Assembly (NCBI RefSeq): GCF_900002575.1
Contig: NZ_LN650648.1
Location: 2,829,565-2,893,564 of the forward strand
Direction: 5' to 3'
Source: Romboutsia hominis
GTDB taxonomy: Bacteria > Bacillota > Clostridia > Peptostreptococcales > Peptostreptococcaceae
DNA: 64,000 nucleotides
Below, piece by piece: positions 17,584 to 27,483 of this stretch (position 1 is its first letter; each line of letters starts with the position of its first letter). The notes under the pieces are model-generated. The model was not told the DNA's origin, ran no database searches, and saw only the letters and a list, made by a program, of their open reading frames with translations. The translations under genes and the position numbers were made by a program.

Positions 17584-18645
17584 TTATTTTGAAGATGAAG
17601 TTCCACTTTCTAATATAGATACTATAGAGAATAATGTAAAACAAATGGCTCCAAGTCCAATCATTACACGCGCTGGTATAAAGTATGCTATATTAAATAT
17701 TTCAGCTTCAAATAAAAATGCTCCCATAAATAAGCATATAAGTGCTGTCACTACTGGTATTAAAGGTACTCTCTTAGCTAATGGATTTGATTTTCTCCAC
17801 ACCATTCCTAATAAAAGTACTTTACTTAATATACTGTAACATACTATCCCTAATCCAATTAGAACAAATCCTGGAGCTATCCAAGCAGGATTTGTAGCTA
17901 TTGAAAGTACTGCTATCCCCCATATTATATCTATGGTTCCTAATATAACAACTAATATTGACCATTTATAGCGCTCTTTCTCTGTAAACTTATTTTGTAT
18001 TTGTCTTACAACACTAGCTACTAGTGCTACTAAGCTAGCACAAACTAATGAGATTCCTATTATTACATGCCCTGCTACAAAATTTTCAGTAGCCGAAGAT
18101 GACATTAATAAATATATACCCCTAATAAAAGCAATTAACGCGCAAACAACAGGTACTGATATTAATATTTTAGCTGTAGATTCTTTAAAAGAATCTTCAG
18201 GTTCATCTCCTTCTTTTAAATTAGAACTATTTTTAGGTATTAAAAGAAATTTAGTTGATGAAGTTGCAACTGTTGAAACACAACAAGCTATTAATCCTAA
18301 TCCAAATACTACGTTTCCTGAAACAACATATGCTGAATTTTGACCTGCTGTTTCAAATAACATTATTCCTGATACCATTGTAAATATTGATGCTAAATAA
18401 CCTATACTTGGTAAAACCCACTTATCAAAATTATTGTACTTATTTATAAGCTGTCTTATTATAGTTGCTGCAGTGGTAAATAGTGCAATACATATAGCTG
18501 TTAAATATATCAGAACATGGCCTGCAACTACAAACTCAGATCCTATTAATTGCCCTAAATTTTTCACATAAAACCCATACCCTAGACATACCACTCCCAT
18601 AAGTAATGGTATCGCCCTAAAAAATATACTAATATAATAATTCAT
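17584..18645 (-). CDS. DUF2776 membrane protein, YhiM-like
   Basis: A 353-aa integral membrane protein with about ten hydrophobic segments. The start is ATG 18645 (MNYYISIFFRAIPLLMG), eight bases after GGAGG; the TTG at 18660 overlaps that site. The sequence has an internal repeat: each half carries a (F/Y)VAGHV(L/I)I block (near residues 40 and 190) and a later I(A/P)PGFVLIGLG- or PARVMIGLG-like block. This pattern matches the E. coli inner membrane protein YhiM, linked to survival at low pH with glutamate or lysine. Its place between two gadB genes supports an acid-resistance role, but the molecular activity is unknown. Confidence 0.8.
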   Translation of the reverse strand: MNYYISIFFRAIPLLMGVVCLGYGFYVKNLGQLIGSEFVVAGHVLIYLTAICIALFTTAATIIRQLINKYNNFDKWVLPSIGYLASIFTMVSGIMLFETAGQNSAYVVSGNVVFGLGLIACCVSTVATSSTKFLLIPKNSSNLKEGDEPEDSFKESTAKILISVPVVCALIAFIRGIYLLMSSSATENFVAGHVIIGISLVCASLVALVASVVRQIQNKFTEKERYKWSILVVILGTIDIIWGIAVLSIATNPAWIAPGFVLIGLGIVCYSILSKVLLLGMVWRKSNPLAKRVPLIPVVTALICLFMGAFLFEAEIFNIAYFIPARVMIGLGAICFTLFSIVSILESGTSSSK

Positions 18646-18742
18646 CTTTCTTACCTCCAAAAAAATTTTGAAAGTAGATAAAAATCAAACCAATACCTAC
18701 ATATTAATTATTAGCTTGATTCATAGCTACTTATCTTATTGT

Positions 18743-18786
18743 AAAAAAGCAACTAGAATTATATTTAATTCCAATTGCTTTTTTAT
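18743..18786 (-). terminator. Terminator after gadB copy 2
   Basis: AAAAAAGCAACTAGAATTA pairs with TAATTCCAATTGCTTTTTT, with one bulge, about 65 bases past the gadB copy 2 stop. The T-rich exit is present on both strands. Confidence 0.75.
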
Positions 18787-18850
18787 ATATATTTTACCAA
18801 GTTAGATTAAAGGTTTGATTACTAAAATCTTATTATAATTTAATTTATTT

Positions 18851-20245
18851 TTAGTGAGTAAATCCATATTTTTTATTTTCTTGTTTTTTTCCATGAACTA
18901 ATATCTTAGCATTATTTAAATCATTTATAGCCATTTTTAGATCTCTTATGAATAATTCAGCCATATCATAACTTAAGTCTGCTCTACATACTATACGTTG
19001 TATTATTGTATCTTGTAGGTTAACTGGTAATGGATATGCTGGTATTTGCCATCCTTTCATAGCTAGTCTATCTGCTAAATCATATAATGTCCATTGTACA
19101 TCATCTTCATTTTTTAATCTGTAACATACTATTGGTAAATTTTCACCATCATTATAGATTTTAAATAAACCAGTAGCTTCTATTTCTCTACTTAAGTACA
19201 TAGCTACTTCTTTTGTACGTTGATGTATTTGTCTATATCCTTCAAATCCAAGACGTAAGAAGTTATAATATTGTCCTATAACTTGACTTGCTGATCTTGA
19301 GAAGTTTATAGCCATAGTTGGCATTGATCCACCTAAGTAACTTACTTCAAATATTAATTCTTTTGGTAAATATTCTTCATCTTTCCATATTACCCAACCT
19401 ATACCTGGGTATACTAATCCGTATTTATGTCCTGATGTACTTATTGAAACTACATTTTTTAATCTAAAGTCCCATTCAAGTTCTGGATTTATAAATGGAG
19501 TAAACATACCACCTGATGCAGCATCTACGTGTATAGGTAATGATACTTTAGCTGTTTTATTATACTCTTCTACTACTGCGTCTAATGCTTTTATATCATC
19601 AAACTTACCTGTATATGTTATCCCTAATAAAGCTGCTATACCTATTGTATAATCATCTACATAATCTAACACCTTATTAATGTCTAAACTCATATGTTCT
19701 TCATCCATTGGCACTGTACGCATTTCTATATCCCAATATACACAGAATTTTTCCCAGCAAACTTGATATCCTGAAGATACTACTAAGTTTGGTTTCTTAG
19801 CATTTACATCTATTCCTGCTTTTTCTGCTCTATTTCTCCATCTGAATTTCATAGCCATACCACCTAGCATACATGCTTCAGATGATCCTACTGTTGATGT
19901 ACCTATATAGTTCAACTCTTTTGGAGCATTCCATAGGTTAGCTATCATATCAACACATCTATTTTCCATTTCTGTTGTTTGTGGATATTCAGATTTATCT
20001 ATGGCATTTTTTTCTAATGTTTCTGCCATAAGTTTTGTTGCTTCTGGCTCCATATAAGTTTGACAGAATGTAGCTAAGTTAAGTCTTGCATTTCCTTCAT
20101 TCATTAACTCATCTTTAATTAATTGATACGCCACGTTTGGAGCAATAGAATCTTTCCCTATTACGTCTTTTGGAATATTAGAGCCAGACTCTATTGTCCC
20201 AAACACTGGTGTGCTGTAAGTATCTTCTTTTTTACTACATAACAT
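18851..20245 (-). CDS. gadB: Glutamate decarboxylase, copy 2
   Basis: A second PLP-dependent glutamate decarboxylase of 464 aa, nearly identical to copy 1 over long stretches, including the 270-360 region around the PLP lysine (STSGHKYGL) and the C-terminus ending YGFTH. It keeps the canonical HVDAASGG sequence where copy 1 has DGASGG. The N-terminal ~15 residues differ between copies (KEDTYSTPVFG here). It lies about 100 bases downstream of gadC on the same strand without an evident terminator between them, so gadC-gadB2 are probably co-transcribed as in other bacteria. AGGAGGA ribosome binding site. Confidence 0.96.
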   Translation of the reverse strand: MLCSKKEDTYSTPVFGTIESGSNIPKDVIGKDSIAPNVAYQLIKDELMNEGNARLNLATFCQTYMEPEATKLMAETLEKNAIDKSEYPQTTEMENRCVDMIANLWNAPKELNYIGTSTVGSSEACMLGGMAMKFRWRNRAEKAGIDVNAKKPNLVVSSGYQVCWEKFCVYWDIEMRTVPMDEEHMSLDINKVLDYVDDYTIGIAALLGITYTGKFDDIKALDAVVEEYNKTAKVSLPIHVDAASGGMFTPFINPELEWDFRLKNVVSISTSGHKYGLVYPGIGWVIWKDEEYLPKELIFEVSYLGGSMPTMAINFSRSASQVIGQYYNFLRLGFEGYRQIHQRTKEVAMYLSREIEATGLFKIYNDGENLPIVCYRLKNEDDVQWTLYDLADRLAMKGWQIPAYPLPVNLQDTIIQRIVCRADLSYDMAELFIRDLKMAINDLNNAKILVHGKKQENKKYGFTH

Positions 20246-20349
20246 TTTAAAAATCCTCCTAGAACTTCATGCTTTGATTTAAATTTTTAATGATTTTTTC
20301 TAGTGTCTATTTTGCGACTTTTTTACACTTTCTTTAGAGCTAAGACTGT

Positions 20350-21771
20350 TTAATTAGCCTTTCTCTTTTTATCAGTTATTGCATAAATTACAAAAGGTAT
20401 TAGAATAGTTATTACAAAACTAACACTTAATATTGTTAAATATTCTGTAACACTCTTACCACTTAATTGGCTAGGTGGAACAAATGATATTACTAGAGCA
20501 AATATAGATGTTATGAATCCACATGCTGCTACTATTAATTTAAATGTTTTTCCTCCTGGAACTTGGTAAGAACGTTTTAAATCTTTATGTTTAAGTACTA
20601 AAGTAAAGTATCCTATGAAGAATAGTAAGTATCCTACTAGATATATTACAACTGTTAGTGATATTGCTGTAAGGAAAGATACGTTATTTCCTCCTCCACC
20701 AAAAGTAAGAACAGCTGCCCATATTGTAACTACTATTCCTTGAATTAATACTAAACGTACTGGAACATCATGTTCATTTGTTTTTGTTAATGATTTAGGT
20801 AAAATTCCTTTTTGTGCTGCTGAATACATTCCTCTTGAAGGACCTACAACCCAAGCACTAACTTCTCCCATTACTCCTAAAGCTAATAATAAAGCTATTA
20901 ATTTTACAAGCCATGTAGCATTAGCACTAAAATGAAGTATTAGAACTTTAAATGTTTCAACAACACCTGAACTTAAGCTTAATTGAGACTTAGGTATTAC
21001 AGATGCTACTGTTAAACCACCTATAGTATTTAGTATTATAGCTAGTACTACTAATATTATCATTGCTAATGGGTAATTTTTCTTAGCATTTTCTAATTCA
21101 TTTACATGAGATGCTGATGCTTCAACCCCCATATAAGCTAATATAAATGAAACGAATACAACTAATGTATTTACTTTTGTAAAATCAGGTACGAAATATT
21201 TCATTCCAATTTTTACATCTACTGGGTTACCTTGTACTAAGTATGCTATTGATAAACCAAATAAAATTATAGCGGGTATAACTATACCAAATATAAATCC
21301 AGCCTTAGCTATCTTAGCTGTGTTTTTTGTTCCGCCTAACTGAGAAAATGTTAATCCCCAGAATATAACTAAAACTCCTATAAATTTTATAGCTGGAACA
21401 TTGTTTAACGCATTCCAGTTAAATATGTATGAAACACATCCTAAAATAAAATAAATCATAGTTACAAATCCAACTGTGATTTGGAACCATTGGAAGAATA
21501 TAGCTGCAAAGCCGTATCTTTCACCTAGAGTATTACCTACCCAAGCGAATATTCCCCCTTCTTGCCATCCTTCTACAGTGGCCATTTCTGCTGCACATAA
21601 AGCAACTGGTAAAAACCATAAAATTCCTCCTAATAAAAGGAAAAATACTAGATTAAATCCTGATGTTGCAAATGTTGGATATTCATAAACAGTCATTACC
21701 ATTGATGCTGTCATTGCAAAGAATGCAAACAATGTAAGTGTTCCCTTTTTACCTACTTGTGCATCTTTCAT
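20350..21771 (-). CDS. gadC: Glutamate:GABA antiporter GadC
   Basis: An APC-superfamily antiporter exchanging extracellular glutamate for intracellular GABA. The start ATG 21771 (MKDAQVGKKG) is nine bases after AGGAG; the ATG at 21780 touches the site. It is 473 aa with about twelve membrane segments. Recognisable blocks are TLFAFFAMTASMVMTVYEYP, LPVALCAAEMATVEGWQEGGIF, and MGVEASASHVNELENAKKNYP. The protein ends FVIYAITDKKRKAN right after the last helix, so the C-terminal plug that closes E. coli GadC (511 aa) at neutral pH is missing. It is first in the gadC-gadB2 unit, followed by the DUF2776 gene and gadB1. Confidence 0.94.
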   Translation of the reverse strand: MKDAQVGKKGTLTLFAFFAMTASMVMTVYEYPTFATSGFNLVFFLLLGGILWFLPVALCAAEMATVEGWQEGGIFAWVGNTLGERYGFAAIFFQWFQITVGFVTMIYFILGCVSYIFNWNALNNVPAIKFIGVLVIFWGLTFSQLGGTKNTAKIAKAGFIFGIVIPAIILFGLSIAYLVQGNPVDVKIGMKYFVPDFTKVNTLVVFVSFILAYMGVEASASHVNELENAKKNYPLAMIILVVLAIILNTIGGLTVASVIPKSQLSLSSGVVETFKVLILHFSANATWLVKLIALLLALGVMGEVSAWVVGPSRGMYSAAQKGILPKSLTKTNEHDVPVRLVLIQGIVVTIWAAVLTFGGGGNNVSFLTAISLTVVIYLVGYLLFFIGYFTLVLKHKDLKRSYQVPGGKTFKLIVAACGFITSIFALVISFVPPSQLSGKSVTEYLTILSVSFVITILIPFVIYAITDKKRKAN

Positions 21772-21944
21772 TTGAATCATCTCCTAGGTATTAATTTTTT
21801 CTAACATATACTAAATTATCTTAGGCCTAAAGTAACTTATTGTCGTTATATGACATAAATACCCACGCTTCAACATCCATAACCATTTGATTTAAAATTT
21901 ATTTAGTTTTCTTATTTTATAATTTTCTAACTTTTTCCATGTGT

Positions 21945-22000
21945 TAAAATTAATAAACACCACTTTAGAGATATCTCTAAAGTGGTGTTTATTAATTTTA
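21945..22000 (-). terminator. Perfect 28-bp inverted repeat after carB
   Basis: 21945-21972 and 21973-22000 are perfect reverse complements with no unpaired centre, so the RNA hairpin would lose a few central pairs. It abuts the carB stop and separates the pyr operon from gadC. Confidence 0.75.
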
Positions 22001-25000
22001 TTATTCAGCTATATTGTATACTTCTAAACCTTCATTCATTATATGCTTCTTTTTCACTTCAACTAAAGCCTTTAATGTATCAAGTGATGTCATTACTTCC
22101 GTAGAGAACTCTGTTGCAGTTCTTCTTATTTTAAATCCATCTCTTGTTGAGTCATTCCCTTTAGTAGGGGTATTTATTACTATATCTACTTGCTTGTTTC
22201 TTATAACATCAAGTATGTTTGGTCTAGCTTCTTCTACTCTCTTAACTATATCAGCATCTATTCCATTTTCTTGTAATATCTTAGCTGTTCCTTCTGTAGC
22301 TACGAAAGTATAGCCTAATTCATTCATATCTTTTGCTATTTCTATAAACTCTTCTTTATCATGATTATTTATAGTTGCAAGTACTACACCTTTTTTGTCA
22401 GACATAGTTTTTCCTGCTCCTAAGAACCCTTTATATAAAGCTTCTTCTAAAGTCTCACCTACACCTAGTACTTCTCCTGTAGATTTCATCTCAGGCCCAA
22501 GACTCACATCAACACTAGCAAGTTTTGACATTGAGAATACTGGAACCTTTACAGATACTAGATTAGGCTCTTTATATACACCTGTTCCATATCCTAAGTC
22601 TACTAACTTCTCTCCCAACATACATCTAGTAGCTAGGTCCACTATAGGTACATTACTTACCTTACTTATATAAGGTACAGTTCTACTTGCTCTTGGATTA
22701 ACTTCTATTACATATAATTCATTTTTGAATTCTATAAATTGTATATTTACCATTCCAAGTACGTTTAGCTCTAAAGCAATTTTTTTCGTGTAATCTAATA
22801 TTTTGGCTTTTATTTCATCATTTATATTTTGACTTGGATACATTGTTATACTATCCCCAGAATGAACCCCAGCTCTTTCTAAATGCTCCATTATTCCTGG
22901 TATTAGTATATTTTCTCCATCACATATAGCATCTACTTCTATTTCTCTACCTGTTAAGTACTTATCTATAAGTACTGGATTTTTCTTGTCTCTCTTGAAA
23001 GCATCTTCCAAGTATCTAGCTAACTTAGTTTCATCATAAGTTATTTCCATACCTTGACCACCAAGTACATAAGATGGTCTAACAAGTACTGGGTATTCTA
23101 ATCTCTTAGCTTCTTCTATACCTTCTTCCACTGACCATATAGCTTTTCCTTTTGGTCTGTTTATATTTAATTTCTCTAGTAATTCTTCAAACTTTTCTCT
23201 GTCTTCTGCTGCATCTATGTCAGTAAAGTCAGTTCCTAATATTTTTATATTCTTTTCATGTAAGAATTTAGCTAATTTTATAGCTGTTTGCCCACCAAAT
23301 TGAAGTATTACTCCATCTGGATTTTCTTTTTCTATTATATTTAATACTTCTTCTTCTGTTAATGGTTCGAAGTATAGTTTATCTGATGTATCAAAGTCTG
23401 TACTTACTGTTTCTGGGTTGTTGTTTACTATTATAGTTTCTATTCCCATTTTTCTTAATGATTTTACACAATGTACTGAGCAATAATCAAATTCTATCCC
23501 TTGACCTATTCTTATTGGTCCAGAACCTAATACTACAACTTTTTTCTTATTACTTACCTCTACTTCATCAAATTGCTCATAAGTTGAGTAGTAATATGGA
23601 GATAATGCATCAAACTCTCCTCCACAAGTATCAACCATCTTATATGCTGGTTGTATGTTGTATAGCTTTCTTAACTCACATAATATCTCTGGACTTATCT
23701 TCATTAAGTCAGCTATACCTTTATCTGAGAATCCTTTTTTCTTTAGTTCTAATAGGTAATCTTTATTTAAGTCTTCTATTTTCATACCTCTTAATTTTTC
23801 TTCTTGCTCTACTATCCACTTAAACTTGTGTATAAACCACTTATCTACACCTGTTATTTGCTCTATCATGTCAACTTTATAGCCTCTTCTTATCATTTCA
23901 GCTAAGTCGAATAATCTTTCGTCATCTGGTACCACTATACTCTTCTTTAATTCTTCTAAGCTCTTTTCTTCTGAAGGAGCATGAACTAATGAATATTTTC
24001 CTATTTCAAGAGATCTTATACCTTTTAACATTGCAGCTTCAAAGTTACTTCCTATACTCATTATTTCTCCAGTTGCCATCATCTTTGTTCCTAACTTCCT
24101 ATTAGCTTGCTTGAACTTATCAAATGGCCACTTTGGTATCTTAACTACTACATAATCAAGCGTTGGCTCAAAACATGCGTATGTTTTCTTTGTAACTGCA
24201 TTTTCTATTTCGTCTAGAGTGTATCCTAAAGCTATTTTTGCAGCAACCTTAGCTATTGGGTATCCAGTAGCCTTAGATGCTAATGCCGAAGATCTACTAA
24301 CTCTTGGGTTTATTTCTATAATTGCATATTCTAAACTGTGTGGGTTAAGTGCTATCTGTACATTACACCCACCTTTAACCTCTATTGCATTTATTATATC
24401 TATAGATGCTTTTCTAAGCATTTGGTATTCTCTATCACTTAAGGTTTGACTTGGAGCTACAACTATACTATCCCCTGTATGAACTCCAACAGGGTCTATA
24501 TTTTCCATATTACATACAGTTATACAATTTCCATTGCCATCTCTTATTACTTCATATTCTATTTCTTTCCAACCCTTTATACTTTTTTCAAGCAATACTT
24601 GGTTAACCGGGCTTAATTGTAAACCTTGAGTAAGTATTTCTGTAAGTTCTTCAACATTTTCAGCTATACCTCCTCCAGTTCCACCTAGTGTATATGCAGG
24701 TCTAACAACTACTGGATATCCTATTTTTCCTGCAAACTCTAATCCACTTTCTAAGTCAGTTACTATATCACTAACTACAACTGGTTGATTTATTTCTCTC
24801 ATTACTTCCCTGAAAGTATCTCTGTCTTCACCTTTTTTTATAGATTCAACAGATGTACCTATTATTTCAACATTATACTTTTCAAGTATTCCAGCTTCAT
24901 GTAATTCAACTGCTAAATTAAGAGCTGTTTGACCACCCATTCCTGCTAATAAGCTATCTGGTCTTTCCTTTTCTATTATTTTTTCTATAAATTCTATTGT

Positions 25001-25207
25001 TAATGGTTCTATATATATTTTATCCGCTACTTCTTTGTCCGTCATTATAGTAGCTGGGTTACTGTTTATTAATACGACTTCTATTCCTTCTTCTTTTAAT
25101 GCTTGGCAAGCTTGTGTTCCAGAATAATCAAACTCTGCTGCTTGCCCTATGATTATAGGTCCTGAACCTAATACTAATGTCTTTTTTATTCTATCTATTT
25201 TAGGCAT
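22001..25207 (-). CDS. carB: Carbamoyl phosphate synthase, large subunit
   Basis: The 1068-aa synthetase subunit makes carbamoyl phosphate from bicarbonate, ATP and ammonia tunnelled from CarA. The two homologous ATP-grasp halves are visible: N-terminal [23 protein letters not shown] with [10 protein letters not shown], and C-terminal [23 protein letters not shown] with [12 protein letters not shown]-terminal MGS-like allosteric domain (about 935-1068) includes [16 protein letters not shown]. Full length without disruption. It starts 34 bases after carA with AAGGAGA and is the last gene of pyrF-carA-carB, closed by a long hairpin. Confidence 0.98.
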   Translation of the reverse strand: MPKIDRIKKTLVLGSGPIIIGQAAEFDYSGTQACQALKEEGIEVVLINSNPATIMTDKEVADKIYIEPLTIEFIEKIIEKERPDSLLAGMGGQTALNLAVELHEAGILEKYNVEIIGTSVESIKKGEDRDTFREVMREINQPVVVSDIVTDLESGLEFAGKIGYPVVVRPAYTLGGTGGGIAENVEELTEILTQGLQLSPVNQVLLEKSIKGWKEIEYEVIRDGNGNCITVCNMENIDPVGVHTGDSIVVAPSQTLSDREYQMLRKASIDIINAIEVKGGCNVQIALNPHSLEYAIIEINPRVSRSSALASKATGYPIAKVAAKIALGYTLDEIENAVTKKTYACFEPTLDYVVVKIPKWPFDKFKQANRKLGTKMMATGEIMSIGSNFEAAMLKGIRSLEIGKYSLVHAPSEEKSLEELKKSIVVPDDERLFDLAEMIRRGYKVDMIEQITGVDKWFIHKFKWIVEQEEKLRGMKIEDLNKDYLLELKKKGFSDKGIADLMKISPEILCELRKLYNIQPAYKMVDTCGGEFDALSPYYYSTYEQFDEVEVSNKKKVVVLGSGPIRIGQGIEFDYCSVHCVKSLRKMGIETIIVNNNPETVSTDFDTSDKLYFEPLTEEEVLNIIEKENPDGVILQFGGQTAIKLAKFLHEKNIKILGTDFTDIDAAEDREKFEELLEKLNINRPKGKAIWSVEEGIEEAKRLEYPVLVRPSYVLGGQGMEITYDETKLARYLEDAFKRDKKNPVLIDKYLTGREIEVDAICDGENILIPGIMEHLERAGVHSGDSITMYPSQNINDEIKAKILDYTKKIALELNVLGMVNIQFIEFKNELYVIEVNPRASRTVPYISKVSNVPIVDLATRCMLGEKLVDLGYGTGVYKEPNLVSVKVPVFSMSKLASVDVSLGPEMKSTGEVLGVGETLEEALYKGFLGAGKTMSDKKGVVLATINNHDKEEFIEIAKDMNELGYTFVATEGTAKILQENGIDADIVKRVEEARPNILDVIRNKQVDIVINTPTKGNDSTRDGFKIRRTATEFSTEVMTSLDTLKALVEVKKKHIMNEGLEVYNIAE

Positions 25208-25241
25208 AATTTTTTCTCCTTATCTAATTAAATTTAACAAT

Positions 25242-26288
25242 CTATACTAATGCTAAGAATTTATCAAATATATAATCATTGTCTTTTGGCCCTGGGCAAG
25301 CCTCTGGATGATACTGGACACTATATATAGGTAATTTTGTATGTCTCATTCCTTCTACAGTATTGTCGTTTAAGTTTATATGCGTTACTTCCATATCCTG
25401 TGGTAATTCACATACGTAATAACCGTGATTTTGAGATGTTATAAATACTTTGTTTTCCTCTAAATCTTTAACTGGATGATTTCCACCTCTGTGTCCAAAC
25501 TTTAACTTTCCTGTTTTTCCACCTAAAGTTAATGCTAGTAATTGGTGTCCTAAGCATATTCCTGCTATTGGCTTTTTACCAATTAATTCTTTTATATTTT
25601 CTATAACATCTTCTAAATCTTCAGGATCTCCAGGTCCATTAGATAAGAATATTAAATCTGGGTTTATTCCTAATACATCTTCTGGCTTTGTTGTTGCAGG
25701 AAATACGGTTATATCACATCCACGATTTGCAAATGATCTTAGTATGTTTTCCTTAACTCCAAAGTCCATTACAGCAACTTTTGTTCCTCTTCCAGCTATA
25801 TGCTCTACTTCTTTCCTAGTTACTGTTTTTACTGCTTGAGTATTTGAGAATGCATCTAATTTAGCTTGAACTTGCTCTAATGATGTACCTTCTAAAGTTA
25901 TTATGCCTTTCATAGTTCCGTTGTTTCTTAATATTTTTGTAAGAGCTCTTGTATCTATTCCTTCAAGCCCTATAACTTTATTTTGCTTTAGGTATGTGTC
26001 TAAATCCATTTCACATCTAAAGTTATTTGGCATATCACTTTTTTCTCGTACTATAAATCCCTTTACATGAACTCCCTTAGATTCTACGTCTTCTAAGTTT
26101 ATACCATAGTTTCCTACAAGAGGATATGTCATCGTTACTATCTGTCCATAGTACGAAGGATCTGTTAACACTTCTCCATATCCTGTCATAGAAGTATTGA
26201 ATACTACTTCTCCTACACTGTCATTTAAATATCCAAAGGCTTTACCTTCGAATATAGTTCCATCTTGTAATATTAATTTCCCCTTCAT
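25242..26288 (-). CDS. carA: Carbamoyl phosphate synthase, small subunit
   Basis: The glutaminase subunit, about 348 aa, feeds ammonia to CarB. It has the N-terminal CPSase small-chain domain (LILQDGTIFEGKAFG) and a class I glutamine amidotransferase domain with the nucleophile in GICLGHQLLAL and the catalytic His-Glu in YSVQYHPEACPGP. The start ATG 26288 follows AGGAGGG by five bases; an ATG at 26306 would overlap pyrF and uses the ribosome binding site as codons. Ten bases separate it from pyrF. Confidence 0.97.
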   Translation of the reverse strand: MKGKLILQDGTIFEGKAFGYLNDSVGEVVFNTSMTGYGEVLTDPSYYGQIVTMTYPLVGNYGINLEDVESKGVHVKGFIVREKSDMPNNFRCEMDLDTYLKQNKVIGLEGIDTRALTKILRNNGTMKGIITLEGTSLEQVQAKLDAFSNTQAVKTVTRKEVEHIAGRGTKVAVMDFGVKENILRSFANRGCDITVFPATTKPEDVLGINPDLIFLSNGPGDPEDLEDVIENIKELIGKKPIAGICLGHQLLALTLGGKTGKLKFGHRGGNHPVKDLEENKVFITSQNHGYYVCELPQDMEVTHINLNDNTVEGMRHTKLPIYSVQYHPEACPGPKDNDYIFDKFLALV

Positions 26289-26298
26289 ATTAACCCTC

Positions 26299-27015
26299 CT
26301 AAGCATTCGCTATTTCATTTACTATATTTTTAGCTAACTGAGCTGGATTTTCAGCTTTAGTTATAGGTCTTCCAACTACTAAATAATGTGCTCCTTTGTT
26401 GATTGCATCAGCTGGAGTTACTACTCTCTTTTGATCTCCCTTGTCTGCACCTGCTGGTCTTACACCTGGGCATACTGTTACGAAATCTTTTCCGCAAGCC
26501 TCAACTATCTTATCTACTTCTTGTGCTGAACAAACTATTCCATCAATTCCTGCTTCCTTAGCTAGTTTGGCTCTTTTTATAGCTAATTCTTCTGTAGTCA
26601 TATTGCATCCTATATCTTGTAAATCTTTATTGCTTAGCGATGTTAATACTGTAACACCTACTATTATAGGTTTTTCTATATTCAATTTCTCAGCCTCTTC
26701 CTTAGCAGCTAATGCACATTGTCTCATACCTTCCATATCAGAAACATGTATTGTCATTAACCAAACATTATCCCTAACTGCTGCTCTTACTGCACTTTGC
26801 ATAGTATTTGGTATATCATGGAACTTAAGGTCTAAGAATATTTTTTTACCTTTTTCTTTTAAGTAATCTACTGTTTTACCTCTTGTTGCTACATATTGTT
26901 CTAACCCTACTTTAAATATATCCACTTCATTTTCTAGTGTATCTATTAATTCTTTAGCTTTATCAAATTCGTTAGTGTCTATCGCCACTATTAGTTTGTC
27001 TTTTCCATTTACCAT
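26299..27015 (-). CDS. pyrF: Orotidine 5'-phosphate decarboxylase
   Basis: PyrF makes UMP from OMP in de novo pyrimidine synthesis. The 238-aa protein has LIVAIDTNEFDKA, FKVGLEQYV, the catalytic LDLKFHDIPNTM with the Asp-Lys-Asp charge network, TVCPGVRPAG, and LVVGRPITKA. It is the first gene of the operon, starting behind GGGGAG, about 40 bases after the second attenuator terminator. The sequence resembles the longer type II-like clostridial PyrF in length. Confidence 0.96.
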   Translation of the reverse strand: MVNGKDKLIVAIDTNEFDKAKELIDTLENEVDIFKVGLEQYVATRGKTVDYLKEKGKKIFLDLKFHDIPNTMQSAVRAAVRDNVWLMTIHVSDMEGMRQCALAAKEEAEKLNIEKPIIVGVTVLTSLSNKDLQDIGCNMTTEELAIKRAKLAKEAGIDGIVCSAQEVDKIVEACGKDFVTVCPGVRPAGADKGDQKRVVTPADAINKGAHYLVVGRPITKAENPAQLAKNIVNEIANA

Positions 27016-27047
27016 AATTTTACTCCCCTTTTTAATAAAGCCTTAAT

Positions 27048-27145
27048 AAAAAATCCTCATACCACAGGGTATAAGGATTCTATCTATACATAACATTACA
27101 TTTATAAGCTATGAGATATCTTTCCCAGCCTCTCTGGACTAGTTT
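27048..27145 (-). promoter_or_regulatory. PyrR-type attenuator 2 (proximal)
   Basis: On the minus strand the anti-antiterminator loop AGTCCAGAGAGGCT (complement of 27127-27140) is an exact match to the known PyrR-binding core. It is flanked by TCTTT/AAAGA arms. An intrinsic terminator follows at 27052-27079 (AATCCTTATACC... GGTATGAGGATT, then TTTTTT). When UMP or UTP is high, PyrR would hold the loop and let the terminator form just before pyrF. Confidence 0.88.
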
Positions 27146-27177
27146 AAAAGACTTTATTATATTTTTATTTTAAAAAT

Positions 27178-27235
27178 TCACTTCGTTCATATCGCCAACG
27201 ATATGGCTTCGTATTCACTCAGTCACATCCGTTGC
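27178..27235. repeat. Unexplained GC-richer insert with hairpin between the attenuators
   Basis: About 58 bases of clearly higher GC than the rest of the leader. On the minus strand a 7-bp hairpin CATATCG-TTGG-CGATATG is flanked on both sides by ACGAAG and GTGAAT words in permuted order. It lies between the terminator of attenuator 1 and the PyrR loop of attenuator 2 and belongs to neither. It may be a small dispersed palindromic element. No second copy was seen in this window. Confidence 0.5.
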
Positions 27236-27240
27236 TAAAA

Positions 27241-27330
27241 AAACCTCTAGCCAATCCAGCTAGAGGTTATATATACAAAATTAATTATTATAGTTAACCT
27301 TTTTAGCCTCTCTGGACTAGTTTCAAGGAA
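27241..27330 (-). promoter_or_regulatory. PyrR-type attenuator 1 (distal)
   Basis: A second exact AGTCCAGAGAGGCT loop (complement of 27305-27318), flanked by CCTT/AAGG arms, is followed by a terminator at 27242-27268 (AACCTCTAGC/GCTAGAGGTT stem, then eight T residues on the minus strand). It stands upstream of attenuator 2 in the same leader, so transcription must pass two PyrR-controlled terminators to reach pyrF. Confidence 0.88.
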
Positions 27331-27403
27331 TTTCTATTTTATTTTAATTACATACTACACTTCATATCCTCTCGGGATATTTTAAAGCTTTATCTTGTAT
27401 ACA

Positions 27404-27432
27404 ATTATTACATCTTTTCCTTTTAATGTCAA
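27404..27432 (-). promoter_or_regulatory. SigmaA-like promoter of the pyr operon
   Basis: On the minus strand TTGACA (complement of 27427-27432) and AATAAT (complement of 27404-27409) are 17 bases apart. A small hairpin (ATATCC/GGATAT, about 27365-27382) follows between the promoter and attenuator 1. Confidence 0.6.
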
Positions 27433-27483
27433 CTCTTCTTTTATTCTTCTCTCTTTATAAATCGATATAATATATAATATTTT

